A stretch of 64,000 bases of DNA. Origin: Hemileia vastatrix (Eukaryota; Basidiomycota; Pucciniomycetes; Pucciniales; Zaghouaniaceae). The stretch spans positions 37,731,203-37,795,202 of the forward strand of contig JASXTE010000005.1 in assembly GCA_030280995.1 (NCBI GenBank), written 5' to 3'. The notes under the pieces are model-generated. The model had not been told where the DNA came from. It was given only the letters and a program-made list of their open reading frames with translations, and did not search any database. Positions 21,695 to 33,480 of this stretch are shown here, in pieces. The position numbers and the translations under genes were made by a program. Position 1 is the first letter of the stretch. Each line of letters begins with the position of its first letter.

Positions 21695-22954
21695 ATGAAA
21701 CACCTCTCTACTAGGAAGCTACTTCACTCAACAATGAATGCTATCACTTTTCTTTTAGTTCTTTACTATAAATCTGACTCTGATTTGGAAGATGCTTTAG
21801 CTTATATGTGTTTTCTTTCCAAAAAGCTTTACATCATCACCAGGGGGCCAAATCTTTATCATGATCCCCGATATGATCTGGCCTCCATTCTCAACATTCC
21901 TCATTTAAACTTCACACAACTTTTTAGAACTTCTCCCGATTCTTTCTTCAAACTTTATCAACTCATCTCCGATCATCCTATCTTCCATAACAATTCTCAT
22001 AACAAACAGCGTAATCCTGCCATCCAACTTGCTGTTGCTCTATGTCGCTTTGGCTCAAATGGAAATGGTGCTGCCGTAAGACGTTTGGATAATCTCTTTA
22101 ACATAGGATATGGTACCGTGATATTATACACCAAGCGCTGTATGATTGCTATCCTTTCCCTCAAGTCTCAAACTCTTGCTTGGCCAACTCCAGAACAGCG
22201 ACTTGAATCCTCTCAAGTAATGCAAGCTGAAGGTTTCCCTGGCTGTATAGGTTTTGTTGATGGCACAACCATCCCTTTGAGTCAAAAGCCTGCTCATGAT
22301 GGCAACCATTATTTTGATCGCAAAAAAAGGTTTCTTCAAAATCTTCTCCAAGTTCTCATCTTTCACAATCTAACTTTTTATCTTCTTTCTAGATACTCTA
22401 TTGCCGTTCAACTTGTATGCGATGTCAATAAAAAATTTATTGCTTTTCACAGTGGCTGCCCTGGATCATGTCATGACTCTTCCGTCTTCCAAAGAATGAG
22501 GATTTCTCAATCCCCTGAATCATACTTTGACGAATCTCAGTACCTCCTTGCAGACTCTGCATATGCAAGTGGAAAGTACATTATACCTGCTTTCCGTGGT
22601 GCAAATTCAGAAAATGACCCCAAAACTAAATTTAATTATCACCTTGCACCATCATGAGTTCGAATTGAACATGCTATAGGTATTTTAAAGGGACAATTTT
22701 CTAGTCTTCGGGAGCTCAGAATCCAATTTCAAAAAAAATTGGAGATCAAAACTGCAAATCATTGGATCTTGACTTGCGTAATACTCCACAATATTCTAGC
22801 TGATTTAAAGGATGAGTGGAATGATCTTTATGAAGAAGAGGATCGTGAACCACCACTGGCACTCCCCTCCCTTGATTCACAAATCATTCAATCAACTGGC
22901 ATATGCCCCATTATAATGCCAATTACTCTCCAACATTTCTCTTCACCCTTTTAA
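21695..22954 (+). pseudogene. Harbinger DDE transposase, copy B, one stop codon
   Basis: It starts at ATG 21695 (MKHLSTRKLLHS) and ends TLQHFSSPF at 22954, about 400 residues after splicing. Helical N-terminal part, then DDE_Tnp_4-like core: GFVDGTTIPLSQKPAHDGNH, LLADSAYASGKYIIPAFRG, RIEHAIGILKG. A 63-bp intron (22330-22392, GT...CTAG) is a multiple of three and has no stop, so the unspliced ORF looks continuous; splicing gives YFDRKKRYSIAVQLVCD, which fits the family better. TGA at 22655-22657 falls 3 codons before the catalytic Glu region; copy C has AGA there. Only this change prevents a full protein. Confidence 0.9.
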
Positions 22955-23040
22955 TTTTTTATTTTTATGTTTTCATACTTTCCAAATGTCCTCTTTGTGT
23001 ACTTTAATCACTTGGTTTTGTATTTTGGTTTGTTGCATAT

Positions 23041-23302
23041 TCATTTTTTTTTTTGAATTTACGCTGAATATCTTTTTTTTGGATGGCTCATTGGTTTTCT
23101 TTCACCTCCTCAACATGAAATCACATATTTTCTTATATCGCATATTTTGTCAGTGATTTTTTTTTCATTCATCACTCATTTCCTTTTCATCCTCTCCTCA
23201 AACATCCCTCAAATATTTTGGTTGCATTTATTTTCTCAACTCAACTCACCAGGTAGGTCATTTTTTTTCTTTTTTCATGGTTTTTTATTTGCTAATCATG
23301 AT

Positions 23303-23333
<31 letters not shown>

Positions 23334-23461
23334 TGTTTTTTTTGTTTTTTTTGCAAGTGCTTCTATTATTTTTGTTCTAGGGTAAACTAATTTTTGTTTT
23401 GCTTTTTTCTCTTTTTTATCTTTTTATTTTTTTGTTTTTTTTTCTCTCCTTCACCTCTCTT
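23041..23461 (+). other. T-rich untranslated region of copy B
   Basis: The region holds poly-T runs separated by GCTTTTTTT units (23300-23350) and AT-rich sequence, as in copies A and C. No gene is supported. Confidence 0.7.
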
Positions 23462-23770
23462 TATGATCCTCAAGGCCCCCCTTTTTCCCTCTCTTTACCT
23501 GTCTCTGACCCCCTTTTTACCCCCTTTTTAGCTGCCTCAAATCCCCCTTTCCCCCCTCTTTAGGTCCCTCATCACCCCCTTTCCCCTCTTTTTAGGTGCT
23601 TCAATACTCCCCCCTTCCCCTCTCTTTATGTCCCTCAAACCCCCCCTTCACCTCTCTTTTGGCGCCTCAAACCCCCCCCCTTCACCTCTCTTTACCCACA
23701 TCAAACCCCCCCTTTCCCTCTCTTTAGGCGCCTCAAACACCCCCCCTTCCCCCCCTTCTACTCACTTTAC
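23462..23770 (+). repeat. Polypyrimidine tract of copy B
   Basis: Units such as CCTCAAACCCCCC followed by CACCTCTCTTTA repeat about every 40 bp. It is homologous to the tracts in copies A and C. Confidence 0.85.
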
Positions 23771-23824
23771 CCCCCTACCTAATCATTATATCCTCCTTTA
23801 AACAGACACCACGCAATATGGGGG

Positions 23825-23846
23825 GCGGACTTGCTAGCAAGTCCGC
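23825..23846. repeat. Perfect 22-bp palindrome, TTGCTAGCAA core with GCGGAC/GTCCGC arms
   Basis: GCGGAC, TTGCTAGCAA and GTCCGC form a perfect inverted repeat after a run of G. It marks the start of a segment (to about 24600) that is absent from copy A at the corresponding place. Confidence 0.9.
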
Positions 23847-24208
23847 AACTTGAAGTCAGATGGAAATCAGATGGAACTCAGACTGAAGTAATACTGAACT
23901 TTCACTTGAAGTATCACACAAATAATAATGGATCTACATTGAAAACATTGTGAAAGTGTGAGGATAACTGAATGGAAGCCAGAAAAAATCATTCCATGAG
24001 TCTACTCAATGCAAAGTATTTTTTGAAGCAACTTATTTAAATAATACTTTATTAAATTAAGTTGATCAATAAAAATTGATTGACAATATTGCAATTCTTA
24101 AATACAATAATTTTATTAAAAAATTTCAGATTAAATATAAAAAAAATCAGTGACTTTTTCTATTACTTACAACTGTTTTTACAGAATTGAAAACTATGTT
24201 TCAGCTAA

Positions 24209-24590
24209 TATTTTATGGAAGTGAACTCTGTTCTTCGCCCGGAGAACAGAGTTCATCCTCCTATTTTCACACTCTGTTTGCACCAATCTCCATCGCTTTC
24301 AATATTTTATGGAAGTGAACTCTGTTCTTCGCCCAAAGAACAGAGTTCATCCTCCTATTTTCACACTCTGTTTGCACCAATCTCCATCGCTTTCAATATT
24401 TTATGGAAGTGAACTCTGTTCTTCGCCCGAAGAACAGAGCTCATCCTCCTATTTTCACACTCTGTTTGCACCAATCTCCATCGCTTTCAATATTTTATGG
24501 AAGTGAACTCTGTTCTTCGCCCGAAGAACAGAGTTCATCCTCCTATTTTCACACTCTGTTTGCACCAATCTCCATCCCTTTCAATTCTAT
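24209..24590. repeat. Four 94-bp tandem repeats, each with a 32-bp palindrome
   Basis: The units start near 24209, 24303, 24397 and 24491. Each contains GAACTCTGTTCTTCG, a 2-bp centre and CGAAGAACAGAGTTC, with small changes near the centre or one arm. Short ORFs that follow the repeat are artefacts. Copy C has three units. Confidence 0.95.
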
Positions 24591-24680
24591 CAACACATGC
24601 TTGTCTTAGAGTGAGAATAAAAATTAACATAAAGTAGAAGAAAAGCAGAGTAAAGTAATAAGAGGTATGATATCACTTAC

Positions 24681-25597
24681 CAGCATCACGTTTCTCTAAA
24701 AACTGTTCCATCGAAGAAAAAGGTGTTTGTGATGAAGTATCACTTTTTTGTCTTCTTTGGGAGAGGAAATTTAGACTAGTTGAAGCCCTTCTCTTTTTGT
24801 TCAACGTAGCATTTTCCTCCTCATCATTGTCACTAGCTTCAGACTCAGTTGATTGAGGATCCTGGGTTTGTTCATCAGCCTTTTAAGAAATAAGAAAAAT
24901 ATAAGTAAATAAAAAATAGAATTGATAAGATAAAAGAAACAGACCTGAGTTAGATTGGGTTGGGTTAAATCGCCAATAGGATCAATAGCAAAGCTATCTA
25001 GATTCGTAGAATTTAGAAGAGGGGAGGCTTGAGTGGAGGAAGACAATGGGAAAAGATTTGCTTCGACATCATGTTCGGAGATAGGATCTTCACCATCCAA
25101 CATGTTTACAGGATTACCATCGGCTCGCTCTCCAAAAATTGCATCCATCTCTTTAAAGTAAGGACATAAAGTTTCAAGTTTATTGTCTATGGATTTTATG
25201 CCCTTAGTTATATCGTTGTCAGTAACCCCAAAACCAGTGGAAGATGAAAGAGCTTTGCCTTCTAGTATTTTGCTTGGTAATGCTTGAATCGTTCAGACAT
25301 TTGTTTAGGCAAAAGATCAATCCTTCCCTTGGTCTTATTCCATAATTCATTTGCCATTAGAAGATAGCCATTAACTTTTGATGTGGGGGGCCGTCCTACT
25401 TTAGTGGCATACTCAGTACCAAAACAAGAATCATAGTTAGATTTGGTTTTCAGCCAGTTGATAAGAATGAGATGATCATCTTTTTTTAATTGAACAGTCT
25501 TTGATTTCTTGGCTGAGCGGGGAAAAGAGGAAGTAGTGGGAATTGAAGAACAACTGGGTGATAGCTGCCTTTGAGAAGATCTAGGATGACGAGGCAT
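24681..25597 (-). pseudogene. Myb/SANT-like DNA-binding protein of copy B, 3' end replaced
   Basis: It starts at 25597 (MPRHPRSSQRQL). The SANT/MADF-like trihelix region covers about residues 35-105 (WLKTKSNYDSCFGTEYATKV, KVNGYLLMANELWNK, MSERFKHYQAKY). A TAG near 25260 follows this region and the frame then shifts; the downstream exon reads MDAIFGERADGNPVNMLDGE. An intron near 24881-24944 leads to the exon ending FSSMEQFLEKRDA with a GTAAGT donor at 24680. The coiled-coil exon that follows in copy A is missing; the 94-bp repeats follow instead. It would be the partner of the transposase. Confidence 0.7.
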
Positions 25598-25951
25598 GTT
25601 ATTATAAATGAAGATGAAAAGGAGCAGAAACAAGCAGATGAGATAGCGAGATGAAAAGGAGAAGAATCAAATAGATGAAATGGGGAGAAATTCTGAGCGG
25701 ATAGAATGAACAGGATGGGATGAGAATGGAAGTGCGCAGCAAGGTAGAAGGCTGGGATATCCAGAAAGTTGTCCAAGATGTGGTTATGGAAAATTGAGTA
25801 AATAAATGTCGGATAAGAGGTGAACATTGACACGTAAAGTGTCTAATAACCCAATTATTAGCAAAAATAATTGCGGAAGATAATTGGGGTATAAGGATTA
25901 TTTTCCGCAATTAATTTAATTGCGGATCGGTCAACATTGATACCCCCTAAT

Positions 25952-26993
25952 ACTTGGATTTAAATGCGTGCTAGTGGTGGAAAATAGAAGAATAAAATAT
26001 AGTTATAGCTTTTATAAAGATAATATCAATTTATAAGGGCTTTATAATATATTTCTGAATACTAATAATTGTATTGTAGTGTTTGTATGAAGTGTAGTAA
26101 TTGAATGATTATAATAAACCGTCAAAATCCCTCCTTACTTATACCCAAATCCACTGGAGTGCACAGACCTTCAATCCAGATGATGTCACTGCTATCCCCG
26201 GAAATTACAGCACTGTGAGGGCCCATCACCTCCCCATGGCGTCCACTTCAAGCAGTTTCAACACCCAGACCTCCAGTAAGGACCCTCCATCACTATTAAT
26301 AATAACACAGAGTCATACCATAAATAGAAAACCCAGATAAAAGTGGATACCATAAAGAAACAGGTAAAATAAATGATCAAAAAGAGATTTAATGAAACTA
26401 AAAGCATATAAAGGAAACAAATAAAATATCCAAGCCCCCAATAACATCCCCAAGCATCCACATTAACCCAAAAACATCTTTCCAACCCATAAATCCGTGA
26501 ATAACCATCCAAGGAAGTAATTTTAGTTGTCCAAACTGGGTGTATGCGCCTGATATAGGTGTCTATGCTTCTGTAGGCGTTGTGAGTCCACTGATTTCGT
26601 CCATATGACCTAAAATAAGCAGAAAAACAAAGGTTATAGGCTATTAAGGGGCTAAAACCCACTTATATACCTAAATATACATAATATACTGCATATTTTA
26701 CTGAATATGAGATTTATGTATACATTAAAGCTTATGTATGTCAATAATTACTTCATATCACTTAAGATAAGTATATTATGACTCCATTAACACCTTAATA
26801 AGTATTATTAGGCCATGGATAAGCTATTTAAACTATTATAAATTATATAATAGAATAATAATTATATATATATATAATAAAATAATATATATTATTATTT
26901 TAACCTTATTTTTAAGATATAAGCTTAATCTAATTAAGGTTATCTTATTTTAAGCATAAGAAATACTCAGTCCTAAGGATATTTAGGCTGACA
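25952..26993 (-). repeat. Gypsy left (3') LTR, second part
   Basis: It continues the LTR after Harbinger copy B and ends GGCTGACA at 26993. It includes an (AT)-rich stretch near 26840-26900. ORFs inside it (26101-26340, 26662-26258) occur in both LTRs and are not genes. Confidence 0.95.
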
Positions 26994-27006
26994 CTCCCTC
27001 ACCCCA
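26994..27006 (-). promoter_or_regulatory. Gypsy polypurine tract
   Basis: On minus, GGGGTGAGGGAG immediately precedes the 3' LTR, after a run of T. Confidence 0.75.
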
Positions 27007-27101
27007 AAAAAAACAAAAAAAAAATGTTAAGACATTTTAATTAATCTTAAGGAATGAAATAAAAAATTAATTTCTATAATACATATACTGAATGAACAGT
27101 A

Positions 27102-30100
27102 TTATTTAGATTTAAATTTTTTCAAGAGATCTTTTAGATCAGAGATTTCATTTTCTGGAATCCACTGGTCATATTCACTTGATTTATTTTTAAATCTTAA
27201 TAGATACTCAACTCCCTTTTCTTTAGTAAGGTGTCTCTTTTTAAGTATCTTTTCAATTTCTGCCTTTTCCACTATTTCTTCAGGTTGCTGTTTATGCCTA
27301 CCTGATCTTCTTGGTAATAGAGCAGTATCATTAGAATGGTATGGTTTAATAAGAGAAATAGGAAATAATGGATGTTTTCTATCATAAGGTGCATATAGAA
27401 TAACCTCAACAGCATTATTACCAACCATCTTTTTAACTACAAATGGTCCAATGAATGGATCCTTCAATTTAACATTACCATTAAAATTGAAATGTAGCGT
27501 TGAAATAAGGACTTCATCACCCTCTTTGAACATTTGTTCTTTATGGGCTTTATCCCATCTTTTCTTTTCATACTCAAAAGCCTTATTTATACATTCTTGA
27601 GCATGTTTTCTGCATAGCTCCTGCATCTGAAGAAAAGATTTAGTACCTGGATGAATATCCAATCTAGGTAACTTATTAAGAGTTTTAGCAGGGGTATTAG
27701 GTACATAACCCAACCATAACTCAAATGGCTTTTTGCCAGTGACAGAATGTACTGTACTATTATATGAAAATTCTAAACCTGGGATAAGGGTTACCCAATC
27801 ATGCGTGAATTTGTCATTGTCTTTAAAATTAAGACCAAAAGCACAGTATCTTCTTATCATATCTTCTAAGGTTTGTATCATTCTTTCTGCTAGCCCATCA
27901 GTTTGTGGATGGTGTGCTGTAGAAAGTTTTAATTGACACCCTGAAACATCCATAAGTGACGTCCATAACTCAGAAGTAAATTTAGGATCTCTGTCAGAAA
28001 CTATTGCTTTGGGGAAACCTGCAGTATTTAACATTTGTGTCCACCATAAAAAAGCTAAGTCCTTTGCAGAAACCTCTTTGTGGGTAGGAATAAATTTACA
28101 CATCTTTGTAAATCTATCTACAATTACCCAGCAGGAGTTATAATTCTTATGCCCTGCTATTGGCAAACCTGTTACAAAGTCCATGTTAATGATTTCCCAT
28201 GGAGCTTTTGGTTGCTCAATTTGTTGTAATAAACCAGCTCTTTTTCCTGTTAATCTTTTAGATTTTTGACAAGAATCACATGTTTCAACATATTTCTGAA
28301 CATCCTCAGACATGTTAATCCACCAAGCTGTGTTTTTTACTCTGGTTAATGTTTTATGGTAGTCAAAATGACCTGCTAATATATCATCATGACATATACT
28401 TAACATTAACTCCTTCATTGAAGGGGGAATTACAATTACATTACTTAATTTCTTCCTGTAATATATAAAACCATCCTCAATGGAAAATTTTCCTTTCTCT
28501 AATGCCTCTTTATACTTATTTGGTAATGTTTTTATTAAAACATTCATTGAAGCATTAGATGGATCATTTAATATTGTAGTTAATTTACTTAAGTCAGGAT
28601 CTAAATTATAACTATCAAGAATTGATTGCATAAATTCATCCTCAAGATCTACAATATAAATGCCATAAATGTTAATAATCTCTGACTCAGGAATATAAGC
28701 AGGATTATCATCATTATTAGGCAGAGGTACTCTAGATAACAGATCTACATTAGAGTGCAAGGTTCCTGCTCTATGTGTAATAGTCATCCGTCCTCTGTAT
28801 TCTTGTACAGCTAATTGCCATCTAAACATGTGTCTATTAGGAGTTTTCATGTTTAAGAGTGACTTAACTGCACTACAGTCAGTTATTAACTCAAATTTTT
28901 GGTCTTCAAGGTAATAATGTAGCTTTTCAAGAGCCCATACTACTGCCAAACATTCAAGTTGAGTAGCACCATATTTCAATTCACCACTTCTCAGAGTACG
29001 TGAAATATAGCAGATTACTACCTCTGACATTCTACCTTCAATAAGTTGTTTTTGATGCAAAGCAGCACCCAGTCCAATAAAACTTGCATCTGTACACAAT
29101 ACAAAAGGTAATTGGAAATCTGGTAATCCCAAGATAGGAGCTGTCATTAAACATTCTTTCAACTTATTAAAAGCTTGTTGTCTTTCATTATTCCAAATGA
29201 AAGCTTCTGATTTCTTTATCAGTGTGGTCAGTGGTGCAGCAATTGATTGGTAGTTTTTTATATATTGTCTATAATAACCACACATTCCAAGAAAAGATTG
29301 TACATCCTTCACATTTTGAGAAATGCCAATATTCTTTATTGCAGCCACTTTATTTTGGTCTACACATATTTGTAAGCCAGATACAATATGACCAAGCACT
29401 TTTAAAGATTCAAACCCAAATTTACATTTTTTCAATGCAAGGGTCATTTTTATTTCATCCATTTTCTGAAATACTTTCCTTAAATGGATTAAGTGTTCAT
29501 CAAAAGTTTTAGAGAACACTATGATGTCATCAATGTATACCATTAACCATCCCTCAATCATTTCATTATGGAATGTTATATCCATTAACTTCTGAAATAC
29601 TGATGGAGCATTTTTTGGTCCAAATGGCATTCTGACATACTTATAAATTCCCATGTGTGTTGTTATCAACAAAAAGTTCTGTGAATTCTTTTCAACAGGA
29701 ATTTGATGGTACCCTTTATTTCCATCTAGGCAACTTATATATTTATCACCTTTAAGGGTAGCATGTATAGAGGCAATCCTTGGCAAGGGATAAATATCAT
29801 CTACTGTAAATGTATTTAATGCTCTATAATCACCGCACAGTCTTGCTTTATCTTGTTCTTAAGAAATCAGCACTGGTGATATTACACAATATTTTGGTGT
29901 AGTTTCAACCTTCTCAAGAATGTTCATTTTTAATAACATCTTAATATTATCCTCTATGTCTTTCCCCTTCATTGGTGAAGCAGGGTATGGTTTCTTTTTA
30001 AGACTAGCAGGAATATTATCCATATCACAGGTTAAACTAATTTTCATTTCATGTTCTTTTACAAGGCCAAGTTCATTTGTACCATGTGCAAAAGCCATTG

Positions 30101-30932
30101 GAAAAGCTTTAATTAATTCCAAAATATTATCTTTCTCAGTTTCACTTATCTGATTGCCAAATGATGCTTTTGAAATTTCTGTTTCCAGAAGTTCCATCTC
30201 ATTGGATTCTCTTCCTTTAGACGGGGAATTTGTTACTGACTCAATGTGTAAGACAGTGTTAAAAGAATTTATCTTAAATTTCCTTTTACCATTCATGCCA
30301 ATTGTAAAATTGTTATTAGCAGGGTCTAATTTTACACCAAATTTAGTCAGAATATCATTTCCAATGATAAAACAGTTACTACAATTTGTATTATCCATTA
30401 CTACAAAGTCACAAGGTACCCTTACATAACCATGTTGGTGTTTAAAGAAAACAGCAGCTTTGTATTTACCAATGGGGTGTAGTACTGATCCAAAACCTCT
30501 CCAATTTTTATTCTGAAGTGGTTCAAGCTTAAACTTATATTCACTATCAATTTTCTGTAATGTATTAGTGGAAACAACTGAACCAGCAGCTCCTGTGTCC
30601 AATACTATATTAACATTTTCACCAGAAATGATAGCTGGAACCGTGATAGGTGTCATTCTAAAGTTATCAGCTTGTATATCCTTAATGATTTCAGCATCCT
30701 CAAAATTCATTAAAGATTCATTTGAGTCCATATTTAATATTGGATTTTCAAAGATGGACAAATCATCTTCCAACATACAGACTTCATTTTAATCACTATA
30801 TGAGATATTGCTGTCATAATCACTTGATTCTTTACTTTTTTCAGTTTCAGTTTCAGATTCACGTTGATTTTCAACAATATTTATGTTTTTCTCACATTTG
30901 TGACCTTTGACCCAAGGTTTGTTACACTTATA
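27102..30932 (-). pseudogene. Gypsy pol: protease, RT, RNase H, integrase, chromodomain
   Basis: In frame with gag. Zinc knuckle CYKCNKPWVKGHKC at about 30935-30894; TAA at 30791-30789; aspartic protease with VLDTGAAGSVV near 30600; TAA at 29861-29859 just before the RT palm (RLCGDYRALN). From there an open frame of nearly 900 codons runs to 27102: RT active site YIDDIIVFS near 29530, RNase H with CTDASFIGLGAAL near 29090, integrase zinc region (HDDILAGHFDYHK ... CDSCQKSK), core NMDFVTGLP and SDRDPKF with HHPQTDGLAERM, and a C-terminal chromodomain (VEYLLRFKNK, YDQWIPENEISDL). The chromodomain places it among chromoviruses, which often target heterochromatin. The RT-to-chromodomain part looks intact; the two stops disable the whole. 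Confidence 0.92.
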
Positions 30933-31004
30933 ACAAGTATTTGTTTCATACTTTTTAGGTACTACAGGTGAAGTAGGTTTTTTCTGCTTCTCCTGAAGTG
31001 TTTT

Positions 31005-32969
31005 TCAATTCTGAGTTTTTACAGGTTCAACATTTTGCTTATAAGTGGAATACCTTGATTCATACTTATGGTTTAATAATATTTCATTGCAAATATTAAT
31101 AAAGTCAGAATATTCAGTAACATTTAATGTTCTAGCTACAACAATGTCTCTGACAGATATAGGTAATTTGTATATTATCTTATCTTTCCATAAGTTAAAA
31201 TCCATATGAGGCTCAATGGCTTTTAATATTTTGTTTAAATTCATTAAAAATACCATAGGTTTGTCACCATTCAACGGATTATACCTAGTCTTCTCATACA
31301 GTCTCTTCTGAGTAAGCCTGAATTTAGAACCTCCAAATTGTTTTTCAATAAGTTGTTTCCATTCAGCCCAAGAGTAGTCTCTACCCTCACTTAAGACAGC
31401 TTCAAACCATAATAAAGCAACATCCTTAAATAAAGAAATTAATTTTGATTTTATCTCTTCATCTGGTAACTTATATGAGAATTTCAATTTGTCAATTCTT
31501 TGAATAAAATGTTGCCAATCAGAGCTGGCTTCCCCATCATAAGTTGGGTACTGATCTATCTTAGGCCAGTTCTTCTGATTGGATTTTATCTCACTAATCT
31601 TAGGTAAATTCAACAACTCATTCACTTTTGATAAATGGTCTTTTATTTCTTCCTGCACGGATTTGTGACTTACATTTTCAGATTTGACACTACCACCAGA
31701 TGGTTTTAATTGTGGTGGTACAGGGAAGGAATGAGATTCACTTTTGCCAATGAAAGGATTATTATTATATTGATTATACTTATGATTATCCTGGTTCATT
31801 AGTAGATTGGCAGTTTCAATCTCAACTTTAGTTAATCTTTGTAGCAACTCAGAGACACTTTGATTTGTCTGGGCAAAAGATAACTTTGTTCTTGATTCAG
31901 TTTTTAACAACTGTGTTTCATATAATTTTTCTAACTCACAAAATTTGTTTGAAAGGTCATTATATTTATTATTTAATGAATCATATTTAAGAGCTAGAGA
32001 CAAATGTTCTTTCTCTAATTCTTTATTACGTGTTGCTAATTGAGAAATGTTCAATGTCAAGGATGAAATTGTATCACTAGTGAGCTTAACTGTCTGTTCC
32101 TCACAATCAGTCATTCTATTCCACAATGCTGAAACAATTCTATGGACAGTTGGATTATTGTTAAAATATTCCATGTCCTCCTTTTCAATTCTCTCACTCT
32201 CCTGTGAACTTCTCATCTCACTAGTAGGTGGTTGCAACTGAGGATTAACTGTATTATCATTGTATATAGTACTGTTATTAGGGACAAAAGACAAGTCAGG
32301 TGTATCTACTCTAAAACCTAAATTTCTTAAATCCTCCTCTATTTTTTGTACAGATTTAACATCAATAGAATTACCTATATTGTAATTATCAGTATTATGT
32401 CTAATCTGAGAGGGTAAGTTACTTACCAAGGGATGGTTGCAAGTCCTGATTTTTGGCGCTTTTTTCCCTTGTAAGGGTGAGCTGAGGAAGTCAGATGAGG
32501 GGGTGGATCCCTGTTGCAACTTTGGCTTGTCCACTGTTGGTGAAACCAGTCCCATTTCCATTTGTCTACCAGGATTTTCTCCTGGGAGTGAGTGGACCCT
32601 CCTTGGGTAGGGGGTTGCTGATTTGATTGACTGGGCTGGCCTCCCTTTAATTCTGCCATTGCCTGATTCATCTGCTGAAATCCTACCTTGCAATTGTTTT
32701 GCAACTGCTCTACTTCTTTGAACATGAGAGATTTTTATTCCTCCAACTTCAGAACCTGTTTGGCCAGGTGGGACAGTTGATCCTGAAGAGGAGGAGACGT
32801 CTTTTTGATATTTATCTTTTTTAAGAGGGCGTCCTTTTCCTCTATACTCATGCTTTCTGGCTGGGGGTACTGTTGTCCCTCCATGGTGATGTCCTGGAAA
32901 GTTTTTGTTAGCTTTAGACCTGGTATTATAAGCAGGCTGTTCACTTACACTATCCTGGGGAGCACTCAT
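31005..32969 (-). pseudogene. Gypsy gag, ends at a premature TGA
   Basis: ATG at 32969 (MSAPQDSVSEQPAYNTRSKA). A long basic, disordered N-terminal part is followed by a coiled coil (about residues 295-365, with SLTLNISQLATRNKELEKEH) and the Retrotrans_gag domain (YPTYDGEASSDWQHFIQRID, LISLFKDVALLWFEAVLSEG, near 31560-31380). The TGA at 31007-31005 comes shortly before the zinc knuckle, in the same frame as pol, so it most likely interrupts one continuous gag-pol. The preceding T makes TCGA to TTGA a simple explanation. Confidence 0.9.
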
Positions 32970-33461
32970 ATTGTTCAGAATAACAATATTTTACGTCTAC
33001 AAAAGGAAAAAACTCTGTGGAATTAGTAGACAAATAATATTAGCAATTATATTACTAATAAAAAAGCAATGGAGCTTACCCTGAATTTATATCTTTATTT
33101 ATTTAAATAAAATATTAGAAAAATTCGAAAAAATCTGTTAAAAATATAATAATAAGTTTAACTAGACCTCTATAAGGGTGAATAATTAGCTTACCAAGCT
33201 TTAGCCAAATACCAATTTAATTGGGTGTTATATTGGTGTCCAAATACCAAGTGAAATTGGGTTTATATTGGGTACAGTTACTACTGTAAATATCTAATTT
33301 TTATGATAAAAAATTAGTACAATTATTATAAGGGTTCTTTTCCGCAATCAATGAGTTATGATGACCCACTAATATGCAGCAGACCCAAATATTTGGTTAA
33401 TTTTGAGCTGTACTAAGGTAAAAATCACGTCCCAAGGCTTATACTAAATAATAAGTAAAAT

Positions 33462-33480
33462 ATAAGGAAAGACCCCCAAT
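33462..33480 (-). promoter_or_regulatory. Gypsy primer-binding site (possible)
   Basis: On minus, directly after CTGACA of the 5' LTR (in the unmutated form), the sequence reads ATTGGGGGTCTTTCC. The TGGGGGTC part could pair with the CCA end of a tRNA, two bases from the LTR. The tRNA is not identified. Confidence 0.5.

Larger units (their letters stand above)
21315..25948 (+). mobile_element. PIF/Harbinger-like transposon, copy B (4634 bp)
   Basis: The termini are AGGGGGTATCAATGTT and its complement, with GATCCGCAATTA-like sequence further in, and the target duplication AAT is at 21312-21314 and 25949-25951. The unoccupied site is preserved in the right Gypsy LTR, which proves both boundaries. 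It contains the transposase (+), a polypyrimidine tract, a hairpin palindrome, four 94-bp repeats and a Myb/SANT-like gene (-). It is very similar to copy C. Confidence 0.95.

Noticed and set aside
24215..24609. Three similar 65-68 aa ORFs
   Set aside because: They are the 94-bp repeat read in three shifted copies, each starting at the same place in the unit.
26101..26662. ORFs present at 26101-26662 and 33765-34326
   Set aside because: Both lie in the Gypsy LTRs at the same position and have no coding features.
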